Source: Clostridia bacterium (GTDB lineage: Bacteria; Bacillota; Clostridia; Lachnospirales; Anaerotignaceae). Taken from it: 7,731 bases of DNA. Below are positions 7,013-7,731 of this stretch, piece by piece. Location: contig CAAEMG010000162.1 in NCBI GenBank assembly GCA_900757025.1, positions 1-7,731 of the forward strand. The letters are read 5' to 3'. The notes beneath the pieces are model-generated. The model searched no databases, was not told where the DNA came from, and worked only from the letters and a program-made list of their open reading frames with translations. Every line of letters begins with the position of its first letter. Position 1 is the stretch's first letter. The position numbers and the translations under genes were made by a program.

Positions 7013-7025
7013 TGGAGGGGACGCT

Positions 7026-7295
7026 ATGAGAAAGTTTGTTTGCTTTTTAATTACAATTATTATTGTTGTGGCAGGTGCAACATTTACATTTGGCGAAACA
7101 GATAAGGAAAACAAAAAAGTTTATTATGAGCAGGTGGAAATAAAAAGCGGCGATACTCTCTGGAGCATTTCTCAAAAATATAAAAATGAAGATGAAGCTA
7201 CAAAAGATTATGTTGAAAAAATAATGAAATTTAACAATATGAAGTCGGATAAAATAAAAAATGGTCAAAAAATAGTAGTCATTATTTCATATTAA
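7026..7295 (+). CDS. yneA: LysM-domain SOS cell-division suppressor, YneA-like
   Basis: An 89-residue protein with a hydrophobic N-terminal segment (about 5-23) that should anchor it in the membrane, a short charged linker, and one LysM domain (about 36-86) beginning YEQVEIKSGDTLWSISQKY and ending NGQKIVVI. This is the layout of Bacillus subtilis YneA, a short-lived protein made after DNA damage that delays septum formation and is also divergent from lexA. The domain pattern is visible; the division role is inferred from family and position. The ATG has GGAGGGG five bases upstream. The promoter overlaps or adjoins three SOS-box-like sites, so tight LexA control is expected. No terminator follows the stop codon, so its transcript may run into the 54-codon gene. 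An unrelated LysM peptidoglycan-binding protein is possible but less likely here. Confidence 0.85.
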   Translation: MRKFVCFLITIIIVVAGATFTFGETDKENKKVYYEQVEIKSGDTLWSISQKYKNEDEATKDYVEKIMKFNNMKSDKIKNGQKIVVIISY

Positions 7296-7312
7296 TGGCA
7301 AAAGGCAATTTT

Positions 7313-7342
7313 GAATAATTCTGAAAAATAAACGGCATAATA
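7313..7342 (+). promoter_or_regulatory. possible sigma-G-type (forespore) promoter
   Basis: GAATA (7313-7317), 18 bases, then CATAATA (7336-7342) agrees with the Bacillus sigma-G pattern GHATR - about 18 - CATNHTA. A vegetative reading is poorer: TTGAAT (7311-7316) lies 19 bases from CATAAT. Short degenerate patterns occur by chance in AT-rich DNA; the support comes from the spore-protein-like gene that follows. Confidence 0.4.
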
Positions 7343-7346
7343 GCCT

Positions 7347-7364
7347 TGTAAGTTTGTTCTTACA
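7347..7364 (+). repeat. leader hairpin before the 54-codon gene
   Basis: TGTAAG (7347-7352) and CTTACA (7359-7364) form a perfect 6-bp stem with a TTTGTT loop. It begins near the predicted start point and ends ten bases before the AAAGGAG ribosome binding site, so it may protect the 5' end of the mRNA. It has no following T run. Confidence 0.45.
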
Positions 7365-7390
7365 GAAAAATTCAAAGGAGCTGAACTAAA

Positions 7391-7555
7391 GTGGAAAAAA
7401 GAAGCGATAAGAGAAGCGACAAAACAAACGGAAAAAACACAGAAAAATATAATAACAGAACAGAGTTTGCAGAGGAATACAGCATAGACACATCAAAAGA
7501 AAGTGGAAAATCTTCTTCCAAAAACTCATCAAAACAGTGCAACAGAACAAAATAA
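7391..7555 (+). CDS. 54-residue hydrophilic protein, possible gamma-type SASP-like spore protein
   Basis: A small GTG-start gene with AAAGGAG (7374-7380) ten bases upstream and an in-frame TGA at 7382-7384, so the GTG fixes the start. The protein is very polar, with about 10 Lys, 4 Arg, 9 acidic residues, 10 Ser and 6 Asn, no hydrophobic segment and one Cys (50). It starts with the tandem repeat KRSD-KRSD. The middle has RTEFAEEYSIDTSK (23-36). TEFAEE resembles TEFASE, the site at which GPR protease cleaves gamma-type small acid-soluble spore proteins during germination. A sigma-G-like promoter and a following hairpin fit a single-gene spore unit. I do not recognise an exact family: the spore role is an inference from one short motif and the promoter. 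The alternative is an unrelated disordered small protein. That it is a real gene is likely from the RBS, start and flanking signals. Confidence 0.6.
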   Translation: MEKRSDKRSDKTNGKNTEKYNNRTEFAEEYSIDTSKESGKSSSKNSSKQCNRTK

Positions 7556-7569
7556 ATAAGTAATTCAAA

Positions 7570-7612
7570 GAAAATCCGTCATTGAGGCATATGCCGAAAA
7601 TGGCGGATTTTC
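7570..7612 (+). terminator. long hairpin, probable terminator of the 54-codon gene
   Basis: GAAAATCCGTCATT (7570-7583) pairs with AATGGCGGATTTTC (7599-7612) over 14 bp with one G-U. The loop contains the smaller palindrome GGCATATGCC. The following T run is short and offset (TTTTT at 7616-7621, after AAGG), so it is an imperfect intrinsic terminator. It insulates the strong promoter downstream. Confidence 0.7.
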
Positions 7613-7627
7613 AAGGTTTTTGGCGAA

Positions 7628-7691
7628 TTTTCAAAAAAGTTGAAATTTTTTTCAAAAAAGGTGTTGACAAAAGGGGAGGAAAGTGTATAAT
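7628..7691 (+). promoter_or_regulatory. strong rRNA/tRNA-type promoter with upstream A-tracts
   Basis: TTGACA (7664-7669), 16 bases and TATAAT (7686-7691) are both perfect consensus boxes. Upstream, the 10-base element TTCAAAAAAG occurs twice (7630-7639 and 7651-7660), exactly 21 bp apart, two helical turns, with a T tract between. This is what an UP element for the RNA polymerase alpha subunit looks like. The spacer is unusually G-rich (AAAAGGGGAGGAAAGTG). The combination is typical of stable-RNA operons in Clostridia. Confidence 0.8.
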
Positions 7692-7695
7692 AGTA

Positions 7696-7731
7696 CAAGT
7701 CGTCGCAAGGCGGCGGGCTTGAAAGAGAATA
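7696..7731 (+). ncRNA. start of a structured stable-RNA leader, runs off the window
   Basis: Transcription should start near 7697. At once the RNA can fold: CAAGTCGTCGC (7696-7706) against GCGGCGGGCTTG (7710-7721), 11 pairs with one bulged G and an AAG loop. It is followed by CTTGAAAGAGAATA, which loosely resembles the CTTTGAAAACT-ATA stretch of Bacillus rRNA leaders. An rRNA operon is my first choice and a tRNA cluster the second; the mature RNA lies beyond the window. Confidence 0.5.

Noticed and set aside
7386..7568. 60-codon minus-strand frame opposite the small gene
   Set aside because: A Phe/Cys/Leu-rich complement of the Lys/Ser-rich 54-codon gene; the + strand frame has a ribosome binding site and flanking signals, this one does not.
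7587..7598. Palindrome GGCATATGCC as a protein-binding operator
   Set aside because: It sits in the loop of a larger 14-bp hairpin and is better explained as part of that RNA structure.
1..7731. CRISPR array, insertion sequence, phage, toxin-antitoxin or defence island
   Set aside because: No spaced direct repeats, terminal repeats, transposase or defence domains were seen on either strand; apart from the GH3 gene and the small protein the genes are core functions.

Overview
The window looks like a chromosomal segment of a low-GC Firmicute, most likely an anaerobic member of the Clostridia. The evidence is AT-rich intergenic DNA, strong AGGAGG-type ribosome binding sites, a Gram-positive SOS operator (CGAAC-N4-GTTYG type), a divergent lexA / yneA-like pair as in Bacillus, and an rRNA-style promoter with A-tracts and a perfect TTGACA. 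The genus cannot be fixed from the sequence.

Layout. Left, + strand: a GH3-family adenylating enzyme cut by the window edge (1-1556), then an EamA/DMT permease with its own promoter (1654-2529). A strong hairpin at 2534-2566 separates these from a leftward block. Read on the minus strand, that block is lexA (6877-6251), nadE (6165-4228), ruvA (4194-3589) and ruvB (3575-2565). Right of lexA, + strand: a short membrane-anchored LysM protein that matches the YneA SOS division inhibitor (7026-7295), a 54-residue GTG-start small protein (7391-7555), a hairpin (7570-7612), and a strong promoter with a structured leader (7664-7731) that runs off the window and probably drives an rRNA or tRNA operon.

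How the genes work together. The core is a compact DNA-damage module. LexA represses itself and yneA from a shared 148-bp divergent region holding one perfect palindromic SOS box and two further SOS-box-like sites placed on the yneA promoter. RuvA and RuvB process Holliday junctions. NadE lies inside the same minus-strand run with short gaps and no convincing intrinsic terminator, so NAD synthesis and RuvAB may be co-transcribed with lexA. The 54-residue protein carries a TEFAEE motif like the GPR protease site of gamma-type small acid-soluble spore proteins, and a sigma-G-like promoter precedes it. It is therefore a candidate spore protein gene. No CRISPR array, insertion sequence, prophage or toxin-antitoxin gene was seen. 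Most of the window is ordinary core genome; the less ordinary parts are the SOS operator layout, the nadE insertion, the small protein and the bacterial GH3 gene.
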